DNA of 64,000 nucleotides from Apostichopus japonicus (Eukaryota > Echinodermata > Holothuroidea > Aspidochirotida > Stichopodidae), in contig NC_092565.1 in the NCBI RefSeq assembly GCF_037975245.1, forward strand, positions 21,366,999 through 21,430,998, written 5' to 3'. This document shows positions 1-14,700 of the stretch, in pieces. The translations under genes were made by a program, and so were the position numbers. Each line of letters begins with the position of its first letter. Positions within the stretch are counted from its first letter, which is position 1. The notes below the pieces were generated by a model. It did not search any database, was not told the DNA's origin, and saw only the letters and a list, made by a program, of their open reading frames with translations.

Positions 1-1532
1 AAAGTGCCTGAGGGAGGGGTGTATGAACCTACTTGGGGTCTGCCTGAGTTGGAAAAGAGGTATTCATGAAGACCAAATTTTCTCTGTGACTTTGAAAAAG
101 GTACTGCACTTTCACCACTGTGATGTCTCCATAGTCAACAACATTCTTTGGCAATACACAAGTAGATCAGATAAGTTGGAGCTTCAGACATTAGCGAAGT
201 CAGCTTACTTCCATTGGCAGGGTTTGAATCACCAGCAAAAATTCATATAAATGGTGACCTTCTCAAACCACAACACCTGCACTAATTTATGAACATTTTG
301 TGTCTTGCATAAAGGTCTCTACTTTGTTCTCCGCACATGACTTCAGATGCACATACCTAAATTACAATGTATGCTGGCCTAACTTGACTTAAACTGACTT
401 AACCTGGTCTGACATTTGACCTTGTCTAACCTGACCTGACCTGGTCTGATTTCACCTAACCTGAAGAAAGCATTTAACCTATGGCTACAGAGAATTTTAA
501 ATTACATTGAAAACATCTGCCAGTACTAAGTACTGAAGATTGTTTCATATTTCATTATTATTTCTCTTCTCTTGTTATGTTAGAATGATTCGCTATTTTA
601 CTGATGTTCTTCACATGTGATATTGATGCCTGTAAACGCGCTCACACGATGTGTTGTTTGTGTATTGTTACGAAGTGTGCATCATGTAAAGTTGCAGTGC
701 AACTGCGCGTGTGCGTGTTTGTGTGAGTGTGCGTGAGTATGTGTTTGAAATTTGTTGTTTTCGTTGGTTCTGTCTTTACGGTCATGTACCGGTATTTGAG
801 TTCAGTCGATATCAAGAACGTATTGAAGCAAGAAGTATTTTCCAGTGTTAAACCAAAGATTTTATGTAAGTTGTGTTTTTATTGATATAACGTTGTATAT
901 TTGTTGCTTACTTATTCTGTATGATTTGGATTTATGTGTTTATTCTTCAATAATTGACTTATTCATTAATCGATTTCCTGGTTGTTTAATTGCAAACGTA
1001 TGTTCCGTTTTTATTTGTTTAGTTACCAGATTACCAGATAGTTACCAGATATCACAGAAAATAAACCACGAATCGACTCATTACATCGGCATTGAATAAT
1101 CTTTGGATTACAGGAATATGGAATAAAGAAATCTTTATTGATTTACAATGCCTACATTAGGTATTTAAACTGCGGTAACCTTTCTGTCTATATGAGCAAA
1201 TAAACTGAACTTAACCTGAGAATTATAAGCTTTGCACAATTAAGATACACGGTCTATATTCCAAGAAACCTCTTCTCTTTAAAACAGTGGTTCTCAAAGT
1301 GGTCCCTGCTGCGTTTGGATTATATTGTAGCAGAGACATCTCTTGTAACTTACAAGCGCATAGCGCCACCATTTTAGCCTGTCATTTGGGGTATTCTAGT
1401 CACTGATTGCGAAGTCGAGGGGTGGGGGGCATTGGGACAGTTCGAGATGGTCGAAGGGGGCGGTCGTCTAAAAAAGTTTGAGAACCACTACTTTAAAACA
1501 TAGCTTGAATTTCTTGCTTACTTGGTCCTTAC
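1..1532. other. INPP5F intron 10 (partial), no exon seen
   Basis: I could not find the next INPP5F exon here. Bases 371-470 hold irregular tandem CTGACCT/CTAACCT-like repeats, 650-750 is TG/GTGT-rich, and 1285-1490 is a hAT miniature element described separately. Confidence 0.6.
1285..1490. mobile_element. hAT-type miniature inverted-repeat element (206 bp)
   Basis: It begins CAGTGGTTCTCAAAG and ends CTTTGAGAACCAC-like (AAGTTTGAGAACCACTA), so the termini are inverted repeats of the CAGTGGTTCTCAAA class typical of hAT/Charlie transposons. Perfect 8-bp target duplications CTTTAAAA flank it at 1277-1284 and 1491-1498. No coding capacity; it is a non-autonomous copy in an INPP5F intron. Confidence 0.9.
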
Positions 1533-1653
1533 CTGAATTGTCAGCACTGTCCTTGCAAATGCTGTCTGAATAACATTGGTCCTGTCTAAACAGTCCATAC
1601 AGTTAACTCTGAATACACCCCTCTGCTCTGCTATAGTACCCTGACCATCCACC
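1533..1653 (-). CDS. INPP5F: INPP5F exon 10: catalytic CX5R loop
   Basis: Forty codons plus one base. It completes a Trp split with exon 9, then reads [17 protein letters not shown] followed by CMDCLDRTN. The CX5R(T) loop occupies 581-601 of the exon's 1533-1653 span (window bases 1581-1601); its first Cys is residue 437, equivalent to the catalytic Cys of human Sac2. All key residues are present, so the enzyme should be active. The donor is CAG|gtaagg and the exon ends in phase 0. Confidence 0.95.
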
Positions 1654-4600
1654 CTAGAGAGAAAATATGATTAAAAAAAACGTATTACATTCATTCAAAT
1701 TAAACCATTAACTACAAAACTTTTGAGTGCTTTTTTGTTTTCAAGAAAAATAAACACAACATGCCAGTTTAAAGGACCTTTAAATTAACTGAGTGAGTGC
1801 AAGCCAGCTATAGAGTGTACAAGTTACAAACAGTCAAGGCAAAACTGTAACGGTGGTCTAGTTGTTTGAAACAAGCAAATTACTGTTCTGGAGGTCGTCC
1901 GACAGATGTCTAGTTTTTTAAAATCAAATTTAGATTGCCTTGAATCAAAAGATGCTCAAATAGGTAAAATGATACATCCCCAAAGCTGGTATTCTATTCA
2001 CCAATCCTACACATCTCTCATACGGTGTACATATTGGTATTCTATTCACCAATCCTACACATCTCTCATACAGTGTACATATTGGTCATGGCTAGGTTGC
2101 TACATTTTTTGGGACAAACAAATTTGCTGTTCAGACAATCAAGAAGTAAGGCCTAGGAGATGGAATGGAAAGAGAAAGGGGTGAAGGAAGGGAAGGGAAA
2201 GGGGTGAAGGAAGGGAAGTAGAGGGGAAATAATTGCATAATCTGTAAGTGTTATTAAAGTTTATTTAGCAAATCTTTAAAACTGTATAAATTGTTTCAAC
2301 AAACGAATATGGTCTAACACAAAGTAGGAATGGTAATTATTTCACTCACCAGCAATATCTTTGGTCTTTAATTATATCGTGCCTGATACTATCCACTAAT
2401 AGTGAAACATTCTCAAAGTGTAGACCCCGGCTGAAAAATAACGAAGACGAAAGCAAAAGTTAGACAATCAAATTAAGCATTTTGTTTGTGCTTAATGACA
2501 CATTTATGTCTTAATAAACTGCTTAATGTTGCTAATACTGGAGAACTGTAACAGTAATGGTAATTAAGGTTTCTTCGAAAAAACATTCACTGCTTCACAA
2601 TTCACATAACATTTTACAGCACACATATTTTAGTTAATGGAAATCTGAGAGACCAACATTTTAACATCTTTTTTCAACTTCCTTTCAACTTTGTAACCTT
2701 TCTTTAAATGTACATTCTTTTATATTTCTAGCTACATACTTTTCATTTTGGAGAAGATGAGGGTGTGTGAGTGTGCGTGTGGGGGGGGGGGGTACTAAAC
2801 ATATCTTCTGTAAAATGTTTTGACAATATAGATGAAAACTATGAAAATTAACAAACTTTCATTACTTTAGTATTTCTATGGGCTAAAATTATTCAAAGGA
2901 AATAATATTATGCAAATGGAGACGAAAGGCAATAACAACTGCTTCATAATAGATCAAATAAAAAAAAATCCATTACTTTTATGACTAACAGATTTCATTG
3001 TTTAGATAATATGGATACTTCTCAAAACATTGATTACTTATTGTTTACAGATTCTGGTATGTTAGTAATTAGACATTTAAAGCAACATGATGTATTTTCA
3101 GCATTAGATTCTCTAGCAATTAAACACACTTGAATATCACGGTACATCTTAAACTTTTTGAGCGAAGCCTGTTGTTTTTTCAAAACAGACAACATCAGCA
3201 ACAGTGGGACCTATCACATTTTCAGCAAAGTATATCAAAGCTTAGTTTAATTTGCATACAAGAATAGGGACTGGCAATTGTAATTTCTTTTATGAAAAGA
3301 ACACTTTATATGCATCTCGTTTTTTCAACTTTTTTTACAAACATTACAGTGATGTTCAATGCATTATATAATTTGCACAGAGAACGGATTGACATGCTTA
3401 CAATTTGGTGAAGAACATAACAGGCACAGGCAAAGGAAGCAAAGTTAAAAAAAATTATTATTAAGCTGGAAAAGTCTCATACGAGCAGTCTCAGGCTTTG
3501 TCGTAATGGACTACTCAACATTTAAGAAAAATTTTAGCTTGTTAAATCACATATTACAAAACTTCATTGGATCCATAGAAAACATTCCCTTGGTAAACTA
3601 AGTGAAAGGGGAACATGATTACAAATTATATGCATAATTATATATACTTTGTTATTTCATTTTTTCATTATTTAAACTAAGGAACATATGAAATCTTAAT
3701 AATCAACAGCAGAAATATCAGACAGCAGCTTTTGGTTACTTCTAAAATAAATTCTGTCCAACAAATTTGTACTTTTTACTTTTCTTTGCCATGATAGAAA
3801 ATAATGAAACTTTAGGATTTTAAAGTTCAAACTTCATTCAAATGTAGAGAACCAGCTAACAAGAAAATAACAGAACAATTCCGAAACTCACCAATGCTCG
3901 TGGAAATCAAATGAAATATAGGTCAGTTGAGGATTGTTGTAAACTACAACGTTCTGCATAAACGCATCTCCTAGTCCTTCCTCACGACCCTCTTGTTCAA
4001 GTAATGTAACAATGGCAACCTTTTTGTAACAATTCATAAGCTCTTCGAAATGCTTCTTAAATGCTTCTTGGTTTTCCACATCATCTATGATGGAAAATGA
4101 AACAAACAAGATGAAGAAAAAAAATCATAATAATTTGGAAGAAAAAGAAGATAGTGTGTATGGCATACAGGAATCTGATAACATGTCTGTAGTAGCAGCA
4201 AGTTATAGATTAGAGTGTTTGTGTTTGTGTTTATGTTTATTGTCTTAAATTTAACACAAACAGTGCAGCACACTTATGAGATGTCTGTTGTAGCAACAAT
4301 TTGTAGATTAGAGTGTATGTGTTTATGTTGAGAGTCTTAAATTTAACACAAAGACTTATGAAGTGTCTGTAGTAGCAACAATTTGTAGATTAGAGTGTAT
4401 GTGTTTATGTTGAGTGTCTTAAATTCAACACAAACAGTGCAGCACACTTACGAAATGTCTGCAGTAGCAACACTTTGAAGATTAGAGTGTATGTGTTTAT
4501 GCCGAGTGTTTTAAATTCAACACAAACAGTGTAGCACATGTTTTAAGTCAATTCTAATTGCAAGTTTTTCTGTTCCTTGCATGTTACCATATATGACAGT

Positions 4601-7600
4601 TTATAATTGTATATTACCATATACGATAGTTTGGCATCCATCTAGCTTATGATGGTCTTCCCAATAAACTTGACCAGCATTTCTGATATTTTATTTGGTT
4701 TCAAATGTGATCATCCCAGAGTAGCCAGTAGAGACACTATACGGGTCATATTTCTGGAGAATTCAGTAATTTAGCAGAGGAAGCACATAAGTGAGAGGTT
4801 CACCTTTACATTTACACAATAGTTGCACTTGGAGCAAATATTAAAATGAGAAAGACTAACTAATGGATCATTAGTACTTTACATACATTACTTCTAAATT
4901 GATATTGAGAACTGGCACTTGTCCTATCAACATTTGCTTTGATGTGTCCAAGATGAACAAAGTTATTGATAAGCCCAGTCCAAGTCAAATAAGATAAACC
5001 CAACGACACTTTACTTATGTGTTTTCTTATGTCTTTTTTGGTTTGCTTCTGCTGCTTTTTTTGTTGTATCTTTCTGAAAATGTTTTATTTTGGGGTAAGG
5101 AGTGCCCTGTCCATTGTTTTCTTTAAAGTTTTGTCTCTTTCACAATGTCTCCTGGGACTCTTCAACACCTCACCTCTATCTATTCTCGGTGGAGGTCGGT
5201 ATTTTATACCAGGTTGACTCCAAAAGACCGGAATCGATCCTCTGACTTGAAGGTAAGATATAGAATGTCCACCTGTCTGCAGGATCTGCTCCGTCTCCAC
5301 AAAGTTAGCACAGTGTCCATCTTCATCTATGCCTCGTCTCCGGTATCTCGTGCCTGAGGCAAACAAAAATTTAGACAGAGTACATGAGGAAGACATCAGA
5401 GGGTTTTGGATCAAGAAACCTTTTGAAAATTTATGGCATCACTTTAAATCTATTGCATCTAACTTTGTCATCATCTGATGGAACCAAGCAATGTAGGAGG
5501 ATTAAAATGATTTTATTGACATACATATCTTAGAACAGATGAGGGACATCCCATTAAGTGTGAATGTTAGAAGGCAAAGTCAAAGCCCAAATAATGCAAA
5601 ATATAGCTTATTTAAAGGATTAAACCAGCCAAACTTTCTCCCTGTAAGCTTATCCATGTAGGCTTGCCAAATGCAAACAAACTTAACGGAGGGCGCTGTT
5701 ATATTAGTCATAACTAGTTCCATTAAATTTGACAAACTATTGTCATCAGTTTTATTGTCGTCATCATGGACATCGCCAGAAGAAGAATAGCAGTACCAGG
5801 AGTTGATCATCAGAAGTAAATAGAAGTTGGTTTGTAATTATTGAAGAGAGATCTTTTCAAACAGATATCTGATCAAAAAAATGTTTTATATGCACCTTAA
5901 CTTTTAGTGAAACTTTTCAAAACATGTTTTTTTTCTTCCAAATTTGCACAACTGGAACTTTGAGTCAACCACCCAGGGTGTCCGTATGCGATTTCAACTG
6001 GTGTGTTTGAATGCTTGCAGCCCTTTTCACACAACCGTTTTATTTTGATTCACAAACTATATGGTATAAACCATGCACAATAGAACCTATATCACAGTGT
6101 CCTCCTTTGTATCACGGGAAGAGTCCCGGTGTGATCCTTCTGATGGAAAACTCTACCAATGAAGAGAGGAAAGGGAGGGATGGGGGTGGGGTGTGGGTGG
6201 GGGGTGGAGAAGAATGGTAACCTTGCACATACCTGCTCTGTACTTGCTTCTCCTCGATATCAACATTAACCAAATATCTAACTTTGATTGTCCATCTACA
6301 CTCTGTAAGGATTTAGCAGTCTTTTCTGGAAGGATGCACTTTGTGATTTGCACATACCCCTGAATCACTGGAATCGTCCAATGCGCTGACAGCTGACTTG
6401 CCTTGATTGGGGAAAGAATAAATTGATAATCCATCATAAAATTTGTGATATTCACTAAAATCAGATAAATCAGTGTAATTTTTCGTAAACATATTAGAAA
6501 ACCTAAAAATGTAAGAAAAAGGAAATGTGAAGTAAAAAAGCATTGGATGCATCAGATGGAACAAGAGAAAACTCATTCAATATCCGTACTGTTGTAAACG
6601 GTACGCTTGTCTTCATATAACTGCTGAACACACAGCTAATGATTTCATTACAAATATATAATTAATTGGCCACTTAAATTTGAAAAATAAAAGCATACAT
6701 CTGCAGAAAACACTGACGAGGCTCATTTGAATATTTTTTTCTGTTTTGAGAAATTCTACACAATCCTAGAACACATGTGCAGCTCTAATTGCTCTAAATG
6801 ACTCTTTTGGTAAATTTTACTCCAACTTTTTAAATGAATAGTGGAGAAAATTCAGATAATACCGTTTAATGATGACTTTTCTCCTTCCTTTTGGCAAAGA
6901 TGTTACATTCTATCAACTGCACTTTCTTGTATTATTCATGTGAAATTTGGTCCAAAGCGACAAAAAGATGTAGGATGATAAAGATTGATAACGATTACGA
7001 AGAGTGATCAGAAGAGCGATGCCTGCACGAGAGGTTGGCAATTACAGAAGGGAGATGGCCATATACTGTACACACACAAACAATTGCCGGATGCTAGAGC
7101 AAGGTAAATACTAAATACGGTAATGCATAAGGTTTTATGAGGTGAGGGGCACACACTATGTGAATTTGTCAGTTTCATTAGATAAAAAAATGCATACATA
7201 GAGTTGTCAATAGGAAAGGGAGGAGTGTAGTACATTGAATGTTACTGTGCATGTATATGATCCCACAAGCTGTTAACACTGTAGTACATATATACCCTGC
7301 TATGAGACACAAAGTAAATTACACATCTGCTTCATTCATATCCAACACATCTAATGCATAATGCTACAAATACTTGCGTTTCTGACCAGCAAGAAATAAT
7401 ATACGCAGCATAAAATCTGTGTTGAGAATGAATGCCACTAAAATCATCCAACCGCTTAGGTTCCATTGAATAACCATTCTCGTTGAGAGACAGTACAGGC
7501 ATAGATGCAGATATTTAGTTTGCTATAGTTGTACTGAAGAGAACTGCTCATAACAAATCATATGCAGGTAGTTTGATTCATGCATGTACAATATTCCTTC

Positions 7601-10600
7601 ATTATTAAAAATTATATCACAGGGAATAAGTTAGACCTCAAATTTTTGTGCAGCAGTTTTGAATGCCGCTCTAAACTTTGTCTCAGGCTATAAATTACTA
7701 CGGTATTTAACTTCCTATATACGGACACTACTATACATACCTGTAATTTTATGATAATTGCTTTCCATTTTGCATAGCATTTTCTTATGCATTACCCAAC
7801 CTGATAAATTATTCCCTATATATATACATGTATACGGAAAAACTTTTGAAAGTGCAAAGTAAATTTGGCTAAAGCAGGATTCAAACTATTGTGAAACCAG
7901 AGAAACCTGTGCTTTAGCAATGGAGCTATCCGGCCATTTAATAGATTTTTTTCTCTTTAAAAATAATACTGCTTAGAAATCATATATATAAACACACACT
8001 CACATACACACACGAACCCGCACGCACACACGAAGGTATGCTTTACACACAGATTGGGTACCACGTTGTTTTGTTTTTTCATTGTTCAAATCCTTGTAAC
8101 CTCACTTTAACGATACCCCTTAACAACAGACTTCTTCGGAGAAGGCGCTGATTGTTTTTTCAAATGATGTCTGAGGTCTTGGAATTCCTTAGTTCAAGTC
8201 AATAAGTCAGAATATAATATCAACAAGTGCACACACACACACCATTACCATTGCAGACATTCCATTTTAATCAACACAAAGAAAACAACAGAAAGCATTT
8301 GATAACTACAACAATGAACAATTTGCATGTCTTAATTTTCAAACTGTCAAATACCAAATCCCATCTGTCCATGCTCAGTCATGCTGAAACATCACGGCCG
8401 AGATCTAATACACCCTCTTTCCTATCTACCTACAACGTATCTTCATGAATGACTTAACACTTATAGATCTTTTCAATAGCAAAGCCTCCCATGATCAACA
8501 AGCAAAACGCTCAAGTTTGATAAATTCATTAAACCCATTCAGCATGAATGCATCAGCTTTTATTGAAAACACCTTGTAAACTATCTGAACCTAATTTTTT
8601 GGGACATAAAGCATTTAATTTTCCGACGCAGATGCCGTAACTGATGGCCTTTACAACAATGAAAAAAAAACATACTTACAAAATATAGATTCTACTTATT
8701 AAAAATATGAAAGAAATCACATAATTTAGAAATTTTGAGATGCTGATAACTAAATCTTGCTGTGATAAGTCTCACAAAACTGATTTGAAATATAGGAATA
8801 AAGACAACTGAACAGCAAAGTTTTTTGGTTTTTTTGTTCCACCAACATTAAATGAATCTGTTTTTATCTTCAATTATATATGACAGGTTTTTAAGTATGT
8901 TGAACAAAATGACTGCTATATTAATGCATATGGTACACATTTCTACTCAAATGCATTAGCTCTAGGTATAGCAGCAAAGTGAGCAGTTTTTCTATCGGTC
9001 AGAGAAAAACAATTCCATTGACAGTAAAGGCCAGGTATTGGAGTGACTTGCTAAACTGACCTCAGGATTGCAGTGTACTCATATTCCTTAGTGTAGGCAG
9101 GGGTACAAATAAGACCGAGTACAATAGATGAATTCAGAGACCTGCAATTTTTGCACATCATAGACGCCTCTAGCGTGGTTCTGTTGCTATGGACACGTCC
9201 TGGTCTTGAGTTGAGTAAATGGCTTACCTCACACTGGAAGAGATCATGCAGCATATGCTGGTTCCAGAAGAACCTTTCGTCCCAGCTTTTCTTGTCGTTG
9301 TTTGAATACAGTCGCTGTAATGAGTTTGTCAGATCCCCAGTCGGACTGTAATAAAAGCAGTTCGAGTCTGCAAACATTCGATGAAGTTCCTCCAAGACCC
9401 GCCTCTCGTGTTTCTCTTTCTCTTTTACTTCTTTCTACAACGATGAAGAGCGAATGCATTTTCAGCACAGAACCAGAAACGAAAATATTTAGTGGTTACG
9501 ATGCCTAAACATTATCATAGTGTGGTAAGCAATACATGTTATAAATCACGAACTTGTGCACACCAAAATGAAGAGTATTATCTATTGACTAATGCGGCAA
9601 CATATAAAGAAAGGTATCAGTAATCAGTTTTCATGTTGACAAGGTCTATATAGTGACATAGTATAACTAGAACACCAGTAGTCTGTGTGATTCTTGCCAT
9701 ACAAGTTGCTCAAAATTCCACATAACTATGTGAATAATATAGAGCGAGTGACTTAAATTTGTCAATGAATTAAGTGAGAACCAGCAAAAGATCAGAGATG
9801 CCCAGCTCTTTTGTGTATCACTCCCTTGTGGGCATCAACCATTTAATTCACCAGTCAAGATATTACAGTATAGAATTTTTATTCAGATTCCTATGTGAAA
9901 TATACTGTAGACACATAGATTGTAATGAATAAAAGGAAATTTTCTGTTATCAATTTCAAGCCTAGAAACTCCTTTAATAATTATTGTTATAGACTGAGAG
10001 TTGTACATGACATAAATGCACTGTGAAATAGTTTGACAACCTACAAGTCATCTAGTATAAATCACAAAAGAAATTACCAAGTTTGAGACTAATTGAGATA
10101 ACCTTTTGACCCTGTGAGCCAATTTTTCCAACAGTTGACCCCTTGAAGCTCAGACAATGAAAACAGATACAGCCACTTGAGTGTGCTTAAAGCAATACAT
10201 ATGTACCGTCTTTGAACTTTCCTGGATGACTATGTGTTCTATTAAAGACTTATAGAGCCCATTCACAAAACTTTACTGAACTGAATTTGACCAAACTATG
10301 TTCACCAAATAAATCATGGCGTTGGAGAATTGACAGATTTATTGTATCTTTATATTTTGGAGTTATCATGTACGAAAGGTATTCAGACTCTGAATCTGTT
10401 GACCTCTACCAATTTCAATCATGGGGCATCTATCTATCTATCTATCTATCAAGTATGACTTTGATTCAACATCTGGTTCATGAGATATCGTATTTACAAG
10501 CTGTTTCTGACTAAATCCCATTAAGCCCCACCAACTCATGAATATTAATATGGTCAAAGTTGTTGTTGCAAAGAGCATATATACTTAATATGTAGTTATA

Positions 10601-11677
10601 TCACTATACCACGTATGAACTAAATCGGACATACTGTTGAAGAGATATTGATATCTTCAGAATTTTTTGTTAAGCCCTGCACACTCATTAATATTCATGA
10701 GATGGGAACCACAAACAATATTGCACATCTACACATCATTTGGCATCTACCTACCCACTATGACATTGACTCAGGTTTTAGTCTTGATATATTGTGTTTA
10801 CAAGCTTCTTACTGTTTAAAACTCTAGCCACATCCATTCATGAATAATAATGAGAATGAATTTATTGATTATATTACCATGTACCTATCATAAACTGACA
10901 TCACCATACCAAGTATGAACTAACTTGGACATACTGTTTGAAGAGATATTGCAATTATAAGAATTTTATGTTAAGGCCTGCCCACTCATTAATATTCATG
11001 AGATGGGAACCACAAACAATAGTGCACATCTACACATCACAGGGCATCTACCTACCCCCTATGACATTGACTTAACTTGTGCTTCTTGAGATATCGTGTT
11101 TGCAAGCTGGCTGTCACATACACAAACATACACACACATGCCAGTAGGATTGCAAATGAACTGAGCTTTCGGCATTGTAACCAAAACTGTTCCAGAAAAA
11201 CTGAATGTGTAAAAAGTTGAGAGAGATTTAAAAAAAAAAAAAACCTGCCTTTTCTTCTCCAAATATGATAGCTTCAACATAGAAAACTGTACTTTTCTTT
11301 AATACATTGACTCACAGCCAAAATGCATGCATGCATGGATTCAATAGTTTTTATGTTCTCCAACATGAAAGGTTTCGTTATTGAAAAAACATTATTTCCA
11401 CTCACACACGTTCTCCCTAAATTTGTGAAGACTTGGTTACATCACAAAAGATCAAATCACTCACAATTCCTGAATGCACTTAGGTTTTAACTTCAGATGA
11501 AAGGATAAGAAACCTTCCCCATTAGATCTGTTTTTAAGTATTATTATCATTAAAGAGATTAACATTCTGCAAACATTGCTAAATTTAGCATACAATTTTA
11601 ATACATGTGTATGAAAAAAGTGCAAGAGAATTCAACCATTATAATTTCCAAGATATTCAGAGTTAATACAATACAAT

Positions 11678-11728
<51 letters not shown>

Positions 11729-14700
11729 AACACACATAATAAGTGATTGGAAGTAAAACAGCCAATGTTTGCTTTTTGCAGAGCTTTCCAGGGCGCAAAC
11801 CTAGCTCTTCTTCAGTGCATGGACACCGAAGTGACAAAGAGTACCATTATTCTTGGTTTACTGTAGATATTTTCTATTAAAATAATTTGCAAGTAAACAC
11901 AGAACAAACTGAAACTAAATATAAGACAGTGTCAAACAAAAAAACTAATTTTATTGGGTGTCAATGAACTCTGCCATCCGAAATTTTTGAGGCAATCCAC
12001 TTATTTATGAATCTCCAGGCAAAACACACTCAGACTTTAAATGTAAAACAAATAGCAACAGGCAATGTTTTCATTTTACTTCTGACTTATAAGGGAACTG
12101 GCCTTTAGCATTGACGTCAAATACTGCAGCAGTGGGAATGGATGATGAGGGCTCAAATTAGGAATCAAGAAAAGGAAAACTAAGGAAAACGTTCATCTAC
12201 GTAGAAAGAAGAACGGAAAACCAAATAAATTGCTTTATCAGAAACATTGAGTAGGTATGAGACTCACAGTAGTACTAGTCACTGTAGATAGCTGCCTCAT
12301 TTGCATATTTAGTACTTATATTTGCTTTATCAAATAGATTGAGTGGGTATGTGACTCATATATTGTTATACTAATCATTGGAGGTAGCTGCCTACATTTT
12401 CATATACATATTAAGTACTTATATTTGCTTTTATCAGAATCATTAAGTAGGTAAGAGGCTCACATACTGTAGAACTAGTCATTGGTGGTAGCTGCCTACA
12501 TTTTCTTACACATATTAAGTACTTATATTTGCTTTATCAGAAACATTGAGTAGGTATGAGACTCACAGTAGTACTAGTCACTGGAGATAGCTGCCTGCAT
12601 TTTCTTATTCATATTTAGTACTTATAATACGTTCTGTACTAGTTCCTGTGGTGGAAGATAGGATTCCATTATACTTCTTATAATTTAAACACACAATTAT
12701 CCTTAGTGCTCAAGGTTACATATGGCCTAAATTACGATTGTTCCTTCGCTTGTATTACAATAGTGCTTGAGGTATATTACTGGTTTTACCTTACATAACA
12801 TTTATAATGCAATTTGTACTCCCTACATGTGCCCCAACCTACATTTACAATAGAATAGTTCATTACCTATAGTTGCAATGATTCATGAAAGCTGCATGGT
12901 TCCAACATAGGATTCACTTTTTATGTTTATGCAGTTATCCTCAGTTGTTATCACGACAACTTGATAATTATAAATACAGCCTAATGGCAGCTGTCAGTTA
13001 CATTTCATACTTGTCAATGTAATTATCATTAGTGCTTGTGGAAAAAGATTCTTAACAAAAATGCTTTGCTAGCTACTTTTTGCTTTTTTTGCTAAAATTT
13101 GCCATTTTAGTTTTTGTTGATGTGGTCTGATATATTTATGTTTTACCTTTAACATTTAAAAAAAAACTTTTTCTCACTTTTTGGACTCACACAATTATCA
13201 TTTATCACTAATGGTATACAAGTTTTTTTTTTTCATTTGCAGGCTGCTGAGGGTCATGGCCTACTGTACACCTAACCTAACCTTTCTTGCTGTGACCCCG
13301 AGGTGACTTGGTTTTTATTATCTTGCAAACTCGGGCAGGTCAGCACTGGTCTGGTTTTCTTGGTGTTGGTGATACCGCTACAAGTCTTCTAGCATTGTTG
13401 GGTTGAAGCGGAACTTATACTGAACACAGGGCTCATTTGTTTTATTCTAACATATAATATATATATATATGTAAACATCACCTTTTTATCTTGTTTAAAT
13501 ACTAAGATACAGTTTCCAGCTTAAAGCCCAGGGTTCTACTAATTTTATCTGTTTGTCTCTATATAATCTGATGCTATATATATATATCTCCTCACACTTC
13601 TCACACTCTGGTATTTTTCACTGCTACTTATTTTGAAGTAGTATTTGCCCTGTAAGTCTGACTCAATGGCAATGCAATATTTGAAAACGTCAATGTGATT
13701 TTCAGCATGTTGCACTTATCAAAACTAACTTGTAACAAATTTGATTAAAACCCCTCATTTATAAATTTTGAATTTTTAGCAATTAACTGTGTGGTGTGTC
13801 TAAGATGTCAACAAGGACAAGACACTTTGTAGAATGACTGATCTTAGAAACATGTACTGCAGGTCAGCAAACCTGTGATGTTGCTAAAATGACTGACAAC
13901 TGAATTAAATTAAGTATTTAAATACAATAGCTTGTGGTTTCAAATTACTTAACAGGTAACCATACATCTCTCTCTTGCGCTTATCAAACTGACAACTCTA
14001 AGGTACAAAAGAAGGTATGGAAGACTGTTACCTTTTTACTCTGTGTGGCAGATTTTATCGCATTCAAAGTTTTGGCCAATGGCTTCTGCCCATCTGAAGG
14101 GACCATGATAAATTTGGTTTTCTTAATGCCAAAATGATGATGAGGACATTTCTAAAAAAAAAGAGGAAAAAAAGAAGAAGAATATAATGCATATATATTC
14201 ATGACTATGACCATGATAAATTTGGTTTTATGAATGCCAAAATGAAGTGGACATTTCTAAAGAGGAGAAAAAAAGACTATAGGCCTACTGCATATATTCA
14301 TGACTGTGTAACTGAAATAGCTTCATTTTGATCACAACAACCTGATGTATTTAAGCATGTGTCATTAATATTGCTCATAATTCAGGTATGCAGTGATTGA
14401 TTTCCTGTTGAGGGTTTCTAACTCAGTCACTCTTGCGTCAGCATGCTGGCTACGTAGATGCAATACAATAGAAATCACCAGTTTGAGATCAGGGGAAGCG
14501 TGAAATTATGCTAATGAATTTTGCGATGAATCTACAATCAGCTGTTAAAAAAATGTCTATTATAAATGAAGACATATGTACAATGTTCAAAGAAAGATTT
14601 ACACATGTACATTTTTGTATATAATTAATTAATTCATGAAAAACAACTAAAACAAGGAGCAATAAATCTATCCATCTTTTTTGTTTTTGTTTTTTGTAAA

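Noticed and set aside
13228-13440. Relatively GC-rich block in INPP5F intron 3 region
   Set aside because: Looked at for exons, tRNA boxes and terminal repeats on both strands; nothing convincing found.
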